From contig JAMQPK010000106.1 of the NCBI GenBank assembly GCA_023717525.1, positions 1 to 38,171 of the forward strand: a stretch of 38,171 bases of DNA, in the 5' to 3' direction. Position 1 is the first letter of the stretch, and each line of letters opens with the position of its first letter. Source of the DNA: Vicinamibacterales bacterium. Lineage in GTDB: Bacteria; Acidobacteriota; Vicinamibacteria; Vicinamibacterales; JAMQPK01. Both the position numbers and the translations under genes were made by a program. This document shows, one piece after another, positions 13,491 through 21,816 of the stretch. Below the pieces are notes generated by a model. The model was given only the letters and a program-made list of their open reading frames with translations, was not told the origin of the DNA and made no database searches.

Positions 13491-14942
13491 ATGTCCGAAC
13501 CGATTCGATGGCTCGACTGGGCCGCTCCCGCGTTTGAGAAGGCCGAGGCCGCCAATACGCCGATCCTCCTCTCGCTCGTGACGGCGTGGTCGGAGGAATG
13601 CCGCGTGATGGATTGCACGACATTCTCGCACCCCGATGTCATTGCCTCGGTTTCGTCACGGTTTACCGCCATTCGTGTCGATGCCGATCGACGCCCCGAT
13701 GTGAACGAGCGCTACAACCTGGGCGGTTGGCCGACGACGGCATTTTTGACGAGCGACGGAGAGTTGTTGAGCGGCGGCACGTATCTGAGCGCCGATCAGC
13801 TGATCACGATGCTGCGGGAGGTGGCAGACGCGTGGCGGGATCGTTCGGACGAAATCCGCTCGCGAGCGGCCGACAAGCGTGCCGCGAACGTCCCGGTGAT
13901 TGGCCCGCACGCCGGGCCGGACGTCTCCGCGCCGGCGTATGTCCGGGCGCTCATGGTGAGCGGCTTCGATCCCGTCAACGGAGGTTTTGGCGTTGCGCCG
14001 AAGCTGCCTCATGTACCGGCGCTGCTGCTTGCGCTGTCTCTGACATCGGAGGAAGAGGGGACAGCCGATGCCGAGCTCGCGACGATCGTCGAGGTGACGC
14101 TCGACCGGATGTCGGCACTGTGGGATCGCGGTGCCGGCGGTTTCTACCGGTACGCCGACGCTGCCGACTGGAGCGGCCCGGGTATCGAGAAGACGCTCGA
14201 TGACCAGGCGGCGCTGCTGCACTTGTATATCGAGGCGGCAATCCGCCGCGGATCTGAAGACTTCCGGTCTCGTGCCGGGGAGATCGCGCGGTGGGTGAGG
14301 ACGAGCCTCGCAGACGGAAAGGAAGGCGGGTTTTTCAACGCACGGTCGGGAGACTCGGTCGACCGCTCCCTGTATGTCGATCGGAACGCGCGGATGGTGG
14401 GAGCCTTGCTGAGGGCTGCGGCGCTGTTCGAGGATCCGTGGCTTCGCGACCTGGCGCTCCAGACGTTCGAGACGGTCGTCCTCCCGGGGTATTCGCCGGG
14501 CGGTGGTGTTGCACATGCGCCGGAGGTTCGTGGCCTGTTGACCGATCAGATTCAGGTGGCGGACGCGGCGATCTGGGCCCACGCCGTCACGGAGCAGCTT
14601 CCGTACTCCATGCTGGCCGCCGAGCTGGTCCAGTTCTCGATTCGCACCATGTGGGACGACACGGCCAACGCCTTTCGCGATCGCACGAACCCCGTCGATC
14701 CAGTACACCCGTTTCAGCTCAACTGTGAGGCAGCGTGCGTTCTGGATCGGCTGGCGTCATTGACCGGCGATGCAACACTTCACGATCGTGCGGTCGCTAT
14801 TCTTGGTGCGCTGGCTTCAGAATACCGGAAGAGGGAGCTCTTCGGCGCGCCCTACGCGCTGGCGATCCGTGAAGTGATCGGTCGCCGTCCACCCGCCAGT
14901 CTGGCGCTGACGAAAGTGGATTGGTACCTGGACAGGGACTAG
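13491..14942 (+). CDS. Short DUF255/YyaL-like protein with altered thioredoxin motif
   Basis: 483 residues, shorter than typical YyaL/spermatogenesis-associated-protein-20 proteins (around 650-700). Residues 1-120 form the DUF255 thioredoxin-like domain (PILLSLVTAW, RFTAIRVDADRRPDVNERYN, LGGWPTTAFLTSDGELLSGGTYL). The usual CHWC motif before VMD/E is here SEEC (S34, C37), so only one of the two redox cysteines is left. The rest is an (alpha/alpha) barrel with segments such as GGFGVAPKLPH, LDDQAALLHLYIEA and ALLRAAALFEDPWL, resembling N-acylglucosamine epimerase or glycosidase barrels. Function unknown. I chose the ATG at 13491 over an in-frame TTG at 13476. Its stop overlaps that of the convergent gene (CTAG). 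Confidence 0.85.
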   Translation: MSEPIRWLDWAAPAFEKAEAANTPILLSLVTAWSEECRVMDCTTFSHPDVIASVSSRFTAIRVDADRRPDVNERYNLGGWPTTAFLTSDGELLSGGTYLSADQLITMLREVADAWRDRSDEIRSRAADKRAANVPVIGPHAGPDVSAPAYVRALMVSGFDPVNGGFGVAPKLPHVPALLLALSLTSEEEGTADAELATIVEVTLDRMSALWDRGAGGFYRYADAADWSGPGIEKTLDDQAALLHLYIEAAIRRGSEDFRSRAGEIARWVRTSLADGKEGGFFNARSGDSVDRSLYVDRNARMVGALLRAAALFEDPWLRDLALQTFETVVLPGYSPGGGVAHAPEVRGLLTDQIQVADAAIWAHAVTEQLPYSMLAAELVQFSIRTMWDDTANAFRDRTNPVDPVHPFQLNCEAACVLDRLASLTGDATLHDRAVAILGALASEYRKRELFGAPYALAIREVIGRRPPASLALTKVDWYLDRD

Positions 14943-16591
14943 CGCAGTCGATAGATGTTCACGACGCGAACTCGCGCGACTGGCTCGAGCGTCACACCGG
15001 CATCCGATCGGAACCGCGAGTCGAAAAGAGGCGGCTCGCTCGGATTGTCGAGCGCAAGGTAAGGCTCATAGCCGGCCCCCTCGAGACTTTGAAGAGTCGC
15101 CCGAAGCTGGTCCGCTGGAATCTGATCCCACCGAAGGGTCTCGCGCTCGCCGTAGAGCCTGATGCTGCCGCTATGAAGGCCAGCCAGGACCACCGTCCGG
15201 CCTGAGGTGTGAGTCTTGAACCACTCGCCGACCAACGCGTACTTCGCCTCGACGCTGCCGAATCGATACACGCCTTCGCGTTCGAGAAACCTGTGCGAAG
15301 CAAATGCACAGAGAAAGGCGAGGAGGGGGAAGAGAAGGTGCGGGAGGTGCGGGAGGTGCGAGGGGTGCGGGAGGTGCGAGAGCGCGACTGAAAGAGCGCG
15401 CGCGAAGAGAATCAGGACCAGGACGATGGTTGGAAGCAGGAAGCGGCTCGATTCCCAGTCGTCGAAGACGAGATAGAAAAGATACGGGACCGCGGCGGCC
15501 GCTGCGACCGCCGACACTTGCCACGCCCACGGCCGGCCGCGAAGGATCACGAGAGCCATCGGCCACAGAAGCCATACGACAGGAGTGTGCGAGTGCGCAA
15601 GCCACTTCCCGAAGTTCGCGACGTTGGCGGCGAGTCGAGTCACAGAGATTTCGAACATGTGCGACGCCGGACCGTAGCCTGATGCAAGGAAACTTCCGTA
15701 AAGCACGCGGTTCACCATCATCTGAGCCGCGACGAACGCGATGACCACTGCCGCGAATGCCACGTCGCGAGCCGATCGCCGGCCCGCCGTGACCGCGCCG
15801 AGCACAATGACCGCGGGCAGTAGCGCCGGGCGAGTGAGAATCGCCATTCCCGCACAGAACCCTGCCGCGATGGCTGCCCGCGGTCGCTCGAGTCGCAGCC
15901 AGACAGCTGCGATCAACCAGAACGTCGCCGGTACATCGCTCATGGGTTGCATCCCGTAGTGGGCCAACAGCGGATCGACGCCGACGATCGCTGCAGCAAA
16001 TAAGCCGGCCTCCGGTATTCCCTGCTCTCGTCCCATGGCGTACGCGAGCGCCATTGTTCCGAAGGCCATCAGCAGCGGTACGTAGAACGGGCCGCCCGGT
16101 CCGAAGATCTTGAACAGAGCCATCACGAGCGGCAGGCCGAGCGGAAATCGCGGGACGTTTGTGTGGCCGTCTGGACCGGGCACGTAACCGAGCGGCGCGG
16201 CTGCGGCCGATGCCTCTTCGAACGGCAGCAGCGCGGTAAGTTGTTGAGGTTCTGTCAGCCTGCCGGAAGCGAGGAGGGACGCCGCGCTGACATATCCGTA
16301 GCTGTCGAGGCCGCCAGCCACGCGAACATGATGCTCCAGGTAGCCGCCGGCAATCGCGAAAAGCAGCGCGAGCAGGGCGAGCGTGTTCATCGAAGGGCGC
16401 AGCGCGAAGGCGGACGGGGCAAACCAAAAGCGGACCGCAAGCGCGAGCCCGAGAAGAACGGCGGGCCGCATCCAATCGTGAAGGCGGAGGCGAACCGGAC
16501 CCAGGTCGGCGTCGATGCCTCCGAACGCCAGAATCAGCAACAGCGAGGCGGCGAACAGGACGATCGCGGTGTCGAGAGCCCGCTGCGTCAC
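14939..16591 (-). CDS. GT-C fold glycosyltransferase-like membrane protein (GT39/ArnT-like)
   Basis: 550 residues, GTG start overlapping the upstream stop (GTGA). There are about 11-12 hydrophobic segments up to about residue 440, then a periplasmic C-terminal domain (from about VEAKYALVGEWFKTH). The first large loop contains GGLDSYGYVSAASLLASG with an acidic residue where GT-C enzymes carry their catalytic Asp. Further GT39-like signs are the NVPRFPLGLPLVMALFKIFG and GMQPMSDVPATFWLIAAV segments and WLRLERPRAAIAAGFCAGMAIL. Such enzymes move sugars from polyprenyl phosphate to lipid, protein or glycan acceptors. Residues 404-418 (Leu-Pro-His repeats) are encoded by an in-frame nine-base tandem repeat. 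Confidence 0.8.
   Translation of the reverse strand: MTQRALDTAIVLFAASLLLILAFGGIDADLGPVRLRLHDWMRPAVLLGLALAVRFWFAPSAFALRPSMNTLALLALLFAIAGGYLEHHVRVAGGLDSYGYVSAASLLASGRLTEPQQLTALLPFEEASAAAAPLGYVPGPDGHTNVPRFPLGLPLVMALFKIFGPGGPFYVPLLMAFGTMALAYAMGREQGIPEAGLFAAAIVGVDPLLAHYGMQPMSDVPATFWLIAAVWLRLERPRAAIAAGFCAGMAILTRPALLPAVIVLGAVTAGRRSARDVAFAAVVIAFVAAQMMVNRVLYGSFLASGYGPASHMFEISVTRLAANVANFGKWLAHSHTPVVWLLWPMALVILRGRPWAWQVSAVAAAAAVPYLFYLVFDDWESSRFLLPTIVLVLILFARALSVALSHLPHPSHLPHLPHLLFPLLAFLCAFASHRFLEREGVYRFGSVEAKYALVGEWFKTHTSGRTVVLAGLHSGSIRLYGERETLRWDQIPADQLRATLQSLEGAGYEPYLALDNPSEPPLFDSRFRSDAGVTLEPVARVRVVNIYRLR
15338..15382. repeat. In-frame nine-base tandem repeat inside the GT-C gene
   Basis: Five units of GTGCGGGAG with small changes (gtgcgggag, gtgcgggag, gtgcgaggg, gtgcgggag, gtgcgagag). 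On the coding strand they specify Leu-Pro/Ser-His triplets between two membrane segments. Unlike the gap repeats, the unit length is a multiple of three, so it keeps the frame. Confidence 0.85.
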
Positions 16592-17592
16592 CCCACGACC
16601 TGTTCGACGATCGGAGGCTCGGGCAAGGGCAGGGGCGGATTTGCAACGTAACCGGTGTATGCGAGCCGGACCTGGAAGAGCGCTGTTTCAGACGCGACAA
16701 AGACGAGCCTTACCCAGAGGCGTGCCAGCAGATACAGTTGACTCACGCCAAACCCCAGCCCGATACGCAGCACCGTTCCACCAACGCCGGGTGCCACTAC
16801 CGCGTAGGCGAGGAGTACAGCCACGAAGATCAGCCCGTTGATGAGATACAGCACGGCAACGGTAGAGAAGTTGCGCCTGATGAATCGCAGGCTGGCCGCA
16901 ATCGCACCGATCATGCTGCGGCGATCTTCGACGACGGCCCGGACCTTCGCGTAGTCGAAGACCACGTTTGCGGCCACGAGCAGCATCCCGAACACGAGGT
17001 AGAGCCCAACGCGATAGACGAAGGCAGTGCGCTCGCTCGTTACATCTGCCGTGAGGCTCCCGTAAATGTCGTCGAAGAAGATCGGATGCACAATCGCGAA
17101 CAGCACATAGTAGGTCAGCGCGATGATCGGCGCGAGACGGAGAAATCGCACGAAGTACATGCCGCAGGCGCTGAAAAATTCGTATGAGTGTGTTGGCCGG
17201 TTTCGCGCGTATCTATCGATGATGCCGCCGGCCAGGAACAGCCAGAGCAGAAGGTAGGCGGCTCCCAGCCACAGAATCGACGCGGGACGAGCATCCCGAT
17301 CGAGCAGCGCGCTGATGTTGTCGAGGGCGGCGGCGAACCCGATGATCGCCGTCCGAAGGGTCTTTCCAAGGTCGCTGGCCTGAGCGCGGTACTCGCCGAG
17401 CCATTGGTAATTGAAGCCTCGTGCGGCTTCTTCGGCGGCGAGGCTGCTGCCGAGATGACTCGCGATGGCATCGCGCATGAGGAGAGAGAACGGCATTGCG
17501 GTGAGGAGCGTCACCACGAACACGCACGCCAGAACAACAGGCGCTCTGCCAACCCTCTTCACGCCGTCGATCAAGGACGGGACCGCGTTCAT
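16588..17592 (-). CDS. Unknown polytopic membrane protein
   Basis: 334 residues, not recognised as a named family. About six hydrophobic segments are visible (around 17-38, 105-126, 150-172, 195-220, 253-275 and 280-305). A soluble stretch lies at about 45-80 (HLGSSLAAEEAARGFNYQWLGEY). The pattern of a GIIDRYARNRP loop and FDYAKVRAVVEDRRSMIGAIAASLRFIRR suggests a DUF-type membrane protein similar to those next to exported peptidases. The ATG at 17592 overlaps the M1 peptidase stop (ATGA) and its own stop overlaps the GTG of the glycosyltransferase gene, so it is the middle gene of a tight three-gene operon. Confidence 0.75.
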   Translation of the reverse strand: MNAVPSLIDGVKRVGRAPVVLACVFVVTLLTAMPFSLLMRDAIASHLGSSLAAEEAARGFNYQWLGEYRAQASDLGKTLRTAIIGFAAALDNISALLDRDARPASILWLGAAYLLLWLFLAGGIIDRYARNRPTHSYEFFSACGMYFVRFLRLAPIIALTYYVLFAIVHPIFFDDIYGSLTADVTSERTAFVYRVGLYLVFGMLLVAANVVFDYAKVRAVVEDRRSMIGAIAASLRFIRRNFSTVAVLYLINGLIFVAVLLAYAVVAPGVGGTVLRIGLGFGVSQLYLLARLWVRLVFVASETALFQVRLAYTGYVANPPLPLPEPPIVEQVVG

Positions 17593-19547
17593 ACGAAGAA
17601 CGCCCAGGTGACGAGCTGATCCTGCAGCCACACCATCCACTTCGACGCCAGCTTGACGGCCGCTCGTGTGGCGTGCGGTTCGGTTGTAAAGCTGTTGTTC
17701 GTGAAGTTGGTGTCGAGCAGCAGAACGCGGTCCGGATCGACTTGTGCCGACACGGCGCGGCTGTGGTTCTCGACCGTGATGCGTGTCCACCGGCCGCCGC
17801 CGTCCCATGCCTCGCGTCGAGTAGACCCGTCGGCGAACGTGATCAGCACGGTGACGGGAAAGATACCATCTCCGTAGCGCCGCACGACGATGTCGCTGAG
17901 AAACATGTCGTCGGCCTTCTCATCGCTGGAAACGCTCTCGACGCCGTAGTCGAAGACCACCGACGCGCGATACACCTGATCGAAGAATGGTCCGAGGTCT
18001 TTGCCGCTCACTTCATTCGCGACCTGAAAGAAATCGCCTGGCCGCGGATGCTTGAACCGCCACTTTTCGAAGAAGGCGGCGAGAATGCGCTGCATGGTCG
18101 TCCAGCCAAGCGCGCGCTCGAGCGTGTGGAGCCAGAGCGCCGGCTTCGCGTACGCAAGAGGAGTCGACGTGCGGGGCCACCACTGGTAACTGGGCGTCGC
18201 CTGAACATCGGTGGTGAGCTCGGCGCGATAGCTGAGCAGCGATTCGCCATCGACGACGCGATCCCACGGCACGTCGTTCATCACCCATGGTACGAATCCC
18301 CCGAAGAACCGCCGCACCTCCCGGCCATGGGACCAGGCCTCAGCGTCGACACGCGCGTTGGCATACTGGTTGATGCCTTCGTCCATCCAGGCATCTTCGA
18401 CTTCGTTGGTGCCCACGATGCCATACCACCATTGGTGGCCGGCTTCGTGCACCACGGTGTCTTCGAGGTAGAGATCCTCGCGCGGGCTCCACCAGGGAAA
18501 GCCGACGGTGAACAATGTCGGATACTCCATCCCGTCGCTCTCGCTCTGCCACGCCGGATCGATGATGGTGATGTGGCCGTAGGGATAGGCGCCGAACCAC
18601 TCGCCGTAGTAGCGAAGTGCCGTGCGCGCCGCCGCGAAATGCCGCTCGGCCTTCGCGGCGTTCTCGGGCAGGAGCATCAGGCGCATGTCGACCGGTGGCA
18701 ACCCCGGCTGCTCGAATCTCTCACGGCGCTCGATAAAATCAGGACTCGTCGTCCATGCGAAGTCGTGCACGTCTTCCTGGTAGTAACGATGCATCGTCGT
18801 CCCGTCCGGGTTGTCGCGCCGTTCACGCTGCTGGCCGGTCGCAGCGACGGGCCAACCGCTCGGGATCGTCATTCGCACATCGTAGACGCCGTAGTCGGAA
18901 AAGAACTCGGTCAGCACATGAAACTGGTGGCAGTTCCAATTGCCGCCTCTGTCGACGACTCCGATTTTTGGAAACCACTGGCCAAGAAAGAAATAGTTCC
19001 CTATGGCGCCCGTGCGGGCGAACGGCCGTGGAATCTTCGAGGTCCAGCTGATGTCGATCGCAATGGTCTGTCCTGGTCCAACCGGCAGTGGCAGAGCTAC
19101 CGAGATTACCGTGCGGTCGCTCGTGTTCTCGTCGTCCGGTGCGATGAATCTCACCGCGCTCGTCAGGTCCACTGAAGCGAACGAGGCGCCAGAGACCTTG
19201 AGACTGGAAATGTCGATCGAGCCGGAATCGGCCGTCCGGCGGCCGCTTGTGCCGAGCCACCAGTCCGACAGCTTGGCTTCGCGCATCCACGTTGAATCGG
19301 CGTTTCGCCAGGCATTGAAGTACAGGTGAAACTGCAGGTCGGCGACCGAAGACGTGCTGACGTTGGTCCAGGTGATCGTCTCGCGCCCCGTCAGCGCGCG
19401 ACGTTGCGGATCCAGGGTGGCGTCGATCGAATAGCTGGCGTTTCGCGGAGAGAGCGGCTTTGGAACCGAACCCGGAGTCCGCTCCTGACCGTAAGCAGGC
19501 GCTAAAGTCAGCAGAAACGCGAGCGTTGCCAGATTGCCTCGAATCAC
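17589..19547 (-). CDS. M1 family zinc metallopeptidase, exported
   Basis: 652 residues with a short signal peptide (1-20, ending PAYGQ). An N-terminal beta-sandwich domain (YSIDATLDPQRRALTGRETITW) is followed by a gluzincin catalytic domain. The zinc site is HEAGH (H367, E368, H371) with E390 in EDAWMDEGINQYA as third ligand. GMEYPT (339-344) stands in place of the GxMEN exopeptidase loop. Family members are aminopeptidases, and exported versions degrade peptides in the periplasm. The GTG start lies seven bases after a minus-strand TAGGAT, and no Shine-Dalgarno is seen. First gene of an operon with the unknown membrane protein and the GT-C enzyme. Confidence 0.92.
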   Translation of the reverse strand: MIRGNLATLAFLLTLAPAYGQERTPGSVPKPLSPRNASYSIDATLDPQRRALTGRETITWTNVSTSSVADLQFHLYFNAWRNADSTWMREAKLSDWWLGTSGRRTADSGSIDISSLKVSGASFASVDLTSAVRFIAPDDENTSDRTVISVALPLPVGPGQTIAIDISWTSKIPRPFARTGAIGNYFFLGQWFPKIGVVDRGGNWNCHQFHVLTEFFSDYGVYDVRMTIPSGWPVAATGQQRERRDNPDGTTMHRYYQEDVHDFAWTTSPDFIERRERFEQPGLPPVDMRLMLLPENAAKAERHFAAARTALRYYGEWFGAYPYGHITIIDPAWQSESDGMEYPTLFTVGFPWWSPREDLYLEDTVVHEAGHQWWYGIVGTNEVEDAWMDEGINQYANARVDAEAWSHGREVRRFFGGFVPWVMNDVPWDRVVDGESLLSYRAELTTDVQATPSYQWWPRTSTPLAYAKPALWLHTLERALGWTTMQRILAAFFEKWRFKHPRPGDFFQVANEVSGKDLGPFFDQVYRASVVFDYGVESVSSDEKADDMFLSDIVVRRYGDGIFPVTVLITFADGSTRREAWDGGGRWTRITVENHSRAVSAQVDPDRVLLLDTNFTNNSFTTEPHATRAAVKLASKWMVWLQDQLVTWAFFV

Positions 19548-19563
19548 GCTCGAAATCCTACCC

Positions 19564-19569
19564 TATAAT
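19564..19569 (+). promoter_or_regulatory. TATAAT box placing transcription start at the ATG
   Basis: A perfect TATAAT ends six bases before the ATG at 19576, so the +1 base would be the A of ATG and the mRNA leaderless. No Shine-Dalgarno lies between them. Confidence 0.55.
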
Positions 19570-19575
19570 TTTCAG

Positions 19576-20574
19576 ATGATTCGCGTCCTTCTCTACGGTC
19601 TGGGGCCTATCGGGGTGATGATGGCCCGGCAGCTTGCCGCGCGCGACGGGTTCCGTGTGGTGGGCGCGGTTGACGTCGATCCGGCAAAGGTTGGCCGGGA
19701 CGTCGGCGCGCTCGTGGGCTTACCGCGGCCGCTTCATGTGAAGGTGTCGCCAGATGCTCGGAACACTCTGAAGCAGACCAAGCCGGACATCGTCGTGCTC
19801 TGCACCTCGTCATCTATCAACGCGGTGATGCCGCAGATCGAGGACGTGCTGAAGGCGCGCGTGCCGCTCGTGACGACGACCGAGGAGCTCAGCTATCCGG
19901 TTCGCAAGCACGCCGCGCTTGCCAAGAGAATCGACGGGATGGCGAAAAGGGCAAAGGTCGCCGTGCTGTCGACCGGCGTCAACCCTGGATTCGTGATGGA
20001 CGCGTTGCCGATCGCCCTGACCGCCGCATCGGAGCGTGTCGAGTCGGTGACCGTGCATCGCGTGCAGGACGCACGATCGCGACGCCTTCCGTTTCAACAG
20101 AAGATCGGCGCCGGCCTTACGCCGGAACAGTTCGCTCGCGAAGCGTCTCGCGGCACGATCCGGCACGTCGGCTTTGCCGAGTCGATCACGATGATTGCCG
20201 ACGCCCTGGGTTGGCAGCTCGATCGCATTACCGACGACGTCAAGCCGAAGATTTCAGCGACGGCAGTGGCCAGTGAATATCTCGCCGTCGATCCTGGATT
20301 CGTGGCGGGCATCATCCAGGACGGTGTCGGGTACCGTCATGGAACGCCCATCATCACGCTTCACATGGAGGCGTACCTCGGCGCACCCGAGTCGTACGAC
20401 TCGGTTCATATCGAAGGCGTGCCCAAGATTGATATGAAGATCGTTGGAGGCATGCCCGGGGACATCGCGACTGTGTCCGTGGTGCTGAACTCGATTCCCA
20501 AGGTCCTCGCTTCGGCGCCAGGACTGCAATCGATGCGGAGTCTGCCGCTGCCTTCGTACTTCGCGGGACGCTAG
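19576..20574 (+). CDS. DapB-like NAD(P)H-dependent oxidoreductase (2,4-diaminopentanoate dehydrogenase-like)
   Basis: 332 residues. An N-terminal Rossmann domain has RVLLYGLGPIGVMMARQLAAR (glycine motif GLGPIG), followed by VVGAVDVDPAKVGRDVGALVG. The middle carries PDIVVLCTSSSINAVMPQIEDVL and the motif STGVNPGFVMDALPIAL. The latter is shared with dihydrodipicolinate-reductase-like proteins and 2,4-diaminopentanoate dehydrogenase, which acts in ornithine degradation. No partner genes of the ornithine pathway are nearby, so the substrate is uncertain. The ATG is six bases after a TATAAT. Upstream in-frame TTG/GTG codons overlap the divergent peptidase gene and are less likely. It ends in a CTAG overlap with the convergent small gene. 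Confidence 0.82.
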   Translation: MIRVLLYGLGPIGVMMARQLAARDGFRVVGAVDVDPAKVGRDVGALVGLPRPLHVKVSPDARNTLKQTKPDIVVLCTSSSINAVMPQIEDVLKARVPLVTTTEELSYPVRKHAALAKRIDGMAKRAKVAVLSTGVNPGFVMDALPIALTAASERVESVTVHRVQDARSRRLPFQQKIGAGLTPEQFAREASRGTIRHVGFAESITMIADALGWQLDRITDDVKPKISATAVASEYLAVDPGFVAGIIQDGVGYRHGTPIITLHMEAYLGAPESYDSVHIEGVPKIDMKIVGGMPGDIATVSVVLNSIPKVLASAPGLQSMRSLPLPSYFAGR

Positions 20575-20819
20575 CGGCCGAGGATTGCCGCAACCACCGC
20601 GACAACGCTCGCAACCTGGATTCCAATAACCCAGGTAAAACGGCCGTCCATGTGTTCGAACCGTCGGTCGACGTGCTCGAAGCGCCGGTTCATGTCGTCC
20701 CGAAGCGTCCCGATCTCAGTTCGTAGATCGCGAATGTCGTTCCGAATCTCGGTGACCGTTCCGCCGAGATCCTCAGTCCGACCTTCCAAGTACGCAACTC
20801 GTTCATCGAGCGTCGGCAT
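20571..20819 (-). CDS. Small coiled-coil protein with C-terminal membrane anchor
   Basis: 82 residues from the ATG at 20819, which has GGGAAGGG upstream. Residues 4-58 are strongly charged and heptad-like (DERVAYLEGRTEDLGG, EIRNDIRDLRTEIGTLRDDM) and end in two near-identical repeats, RRFEHVD and RRFEHMD. A hydrophobic C-terminal helix (about 62-80, IGIQVASVVAVVAAIL) anchors it to the membrane. Such tail-anchored coiled coils occur widely in Acidobacteriota and other bacteria without a known role. The frame stays open upstream to 20942, but that part has no codon-like character and I exclude it. Its stop overlaps that of the dehydrogenase (CTAG). Confidence 0.75.
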   Translation of the reverse strand: MPTLDERVAYLEGRTEDLGGTVTEIRNDIRDLRTEIGTLRDDMNRRFEHVDRRFEHMDGRFTWVIGIQVASVVAVVAAILGR

Positions 20820-20936
20820 CGGCCCTTCCCATTTCCGGGGCATGACAGCCCATCGTAGCATCGTCCTCGCTGCATAACGAATGCCGAGAGAACTCGCGCC
20901 GGTTTTGTTCTTGTCGACCTCGAAGATTGCCAATTC

Positions 20937-20975
20937 TGCCATCCATCACCCAATCACCCATCACCCAATCGTCAA
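20937..20975. repeat. Heptamer tract, CCCATCA/CCCAATC family
   Basis: Seven-base units ccatcac, ccaatca, cccatca, cccaatc are followed by gtcaatg. It lies in a gap of about 204 bases (20820-21023), which otherwise holds only the TAGAAT box at 21012 and no gene. Confidence 0.65.
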
Positions 20976-21011
20976 TGTCGTAACTGTGCAAACCCCTCCC
21001 TTGCACACCCC

Positions 21012-21017
21012 TAGAAT
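21012..21017 (+). promoter_or_regulatory. TAGAAT box placing transcription start at the ATG
   Basis: TAGAAT (five of six matches) ends six bases before the ATG at 21024, which predicts a leaderless mRNA. There is no Shine-Dalgarno. Confidence 0.45.
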
Positions 21018-21023
21018 CCGACG

Positions 21024-21806
21024 ATGGCTCCATCAAAAGGCATTCAGCGGTATCCCATCTTCAAGTTGGGCAAGGCGAAGGCCCGGCGCGACTCGCGCAA
21101 TCTGAAGCTGAAGGCAATCCTTCGCGTGCCTGTTGAAGTGCCGAAAGAGTACGACTTCGACACGTCTCATGCGGGCGTGCCGACGCCCGTGTTTGCCAAC
21201 GATCGCTTTGGCGATTGCGTGATCGCCGGCCGTGCGCATCAGACGTTGCGTTTCGAGCTCCTCGAGCAGAAGAAGATCATCCGGATCACCGACACCGACG
21301 TCGTCCAGGAGTACTTCAGGGAGACCGGCGGCGCTGACGATGGCCTGGTCGTCCTCGATTCGCTGAAGCGATGGCGCAAACAAGGATGGAAGGCCGCCGG
21401 AGACAAATACTTCATCACGGCGTTTGCGGAGATCGATCGGAAATCGGCGAGCGAAGTGAAACGGACCGTCTTCACGGACCTCGGCGCCGGCCTGGGCTTG
21501 TCTCTCCCGCTGACCGCGCAGCGCGAGTTCGCGGCCGGCAAGGCGTGGAACAAGACGACAGGGTCCGGCTCCACGCGTAATAGCTGGGGTGGTCACTACG
21601 TATACGTCTGCGGTTACACCACGCTTGGACCCATGTGCGTCACGTGGGGACGGAAGCAGCAGATGTCGTGGGCGTTCTTCAAGAAGTACTGCGACGAAGC
21701 CTACGCGGTGATTGACGCGCTCAACACGAGGAAGAAGCGGCTCGCACTGAACGGTACGAAGATCGCGGCCTTTCTGAGCAAGGTAACCGCAGTCGCGAAA
21801 GCCTGA
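21024..21806 (+). CDS. Papain-like fold protein of unknown function
   Basis: 260 residues, no signal peptide. A Cys in NDRFGDCVIAGRAHQTL (C65) at the start of a helix, and a His in a strand, SWGGHYVYVCGYT (H191), are arranged like the Cys and His of papain-type proteases. A Trp-rich segment CVTWGRKQQMSWAFF (W208) lies where papains carry Asn and Trp. This suggests a cysteine peptidase, transglutaminase or amidase-like enzyme, perhaps degenerate. Basic N-terminal residues 1-30 could bind nucleic acid or membranes. It stands alone between the coiled-coil gene and a convergent pair, and appears to be transcribed without a leader. Function not established. Confidence 0.7.
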   Translation: MAPSKGIQRYPIFKLGKAKARRDSRNLKLKAILRVPVEVPKEYDFDTSHAGVPTPVFANDRFGDCVIAGRAHQTLRFELLEQKKIIRITDTDVVQEYFRETGGADDGLVVLDSLKRWRKQGWKAAGDKYFITAFAEIDRKSASEVKRTVFTDLGAGLGLSLPLTAQREFAAGKAWNKTTGSGSTRNSWGGHYVYVCGYTTLGPMCVTWGRKQQMSWAFFKKYCDEAYAVIDALNTRKKRLALNGTKIAAFLSKVTAVAKA

Positions 21807-21816
21807 ACTTGCAGAT

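Noticed and set aside
14939-14942. CTAG overlap of convergent stop codons (also at 20571-20574) as a regulatory device
   Set aside because: TAG stops on both strands sharing CTAG is a simple consequence of dense packing; no further structure was seen.
17673-19175. 500-codon open frame opposite the M1 peptidase gene
   Set aside because: Antisense shadow of a gene with a complete zinc site; no start signal or recognisable domain.
20820-20942. N-terminal extension of the coiled-coil protein to 20942
   Set aside because: The ATG at 20819 has a good Shine-Dalgarno, and the upstream part runs into the heptamer tract without conserved-looking sequence.
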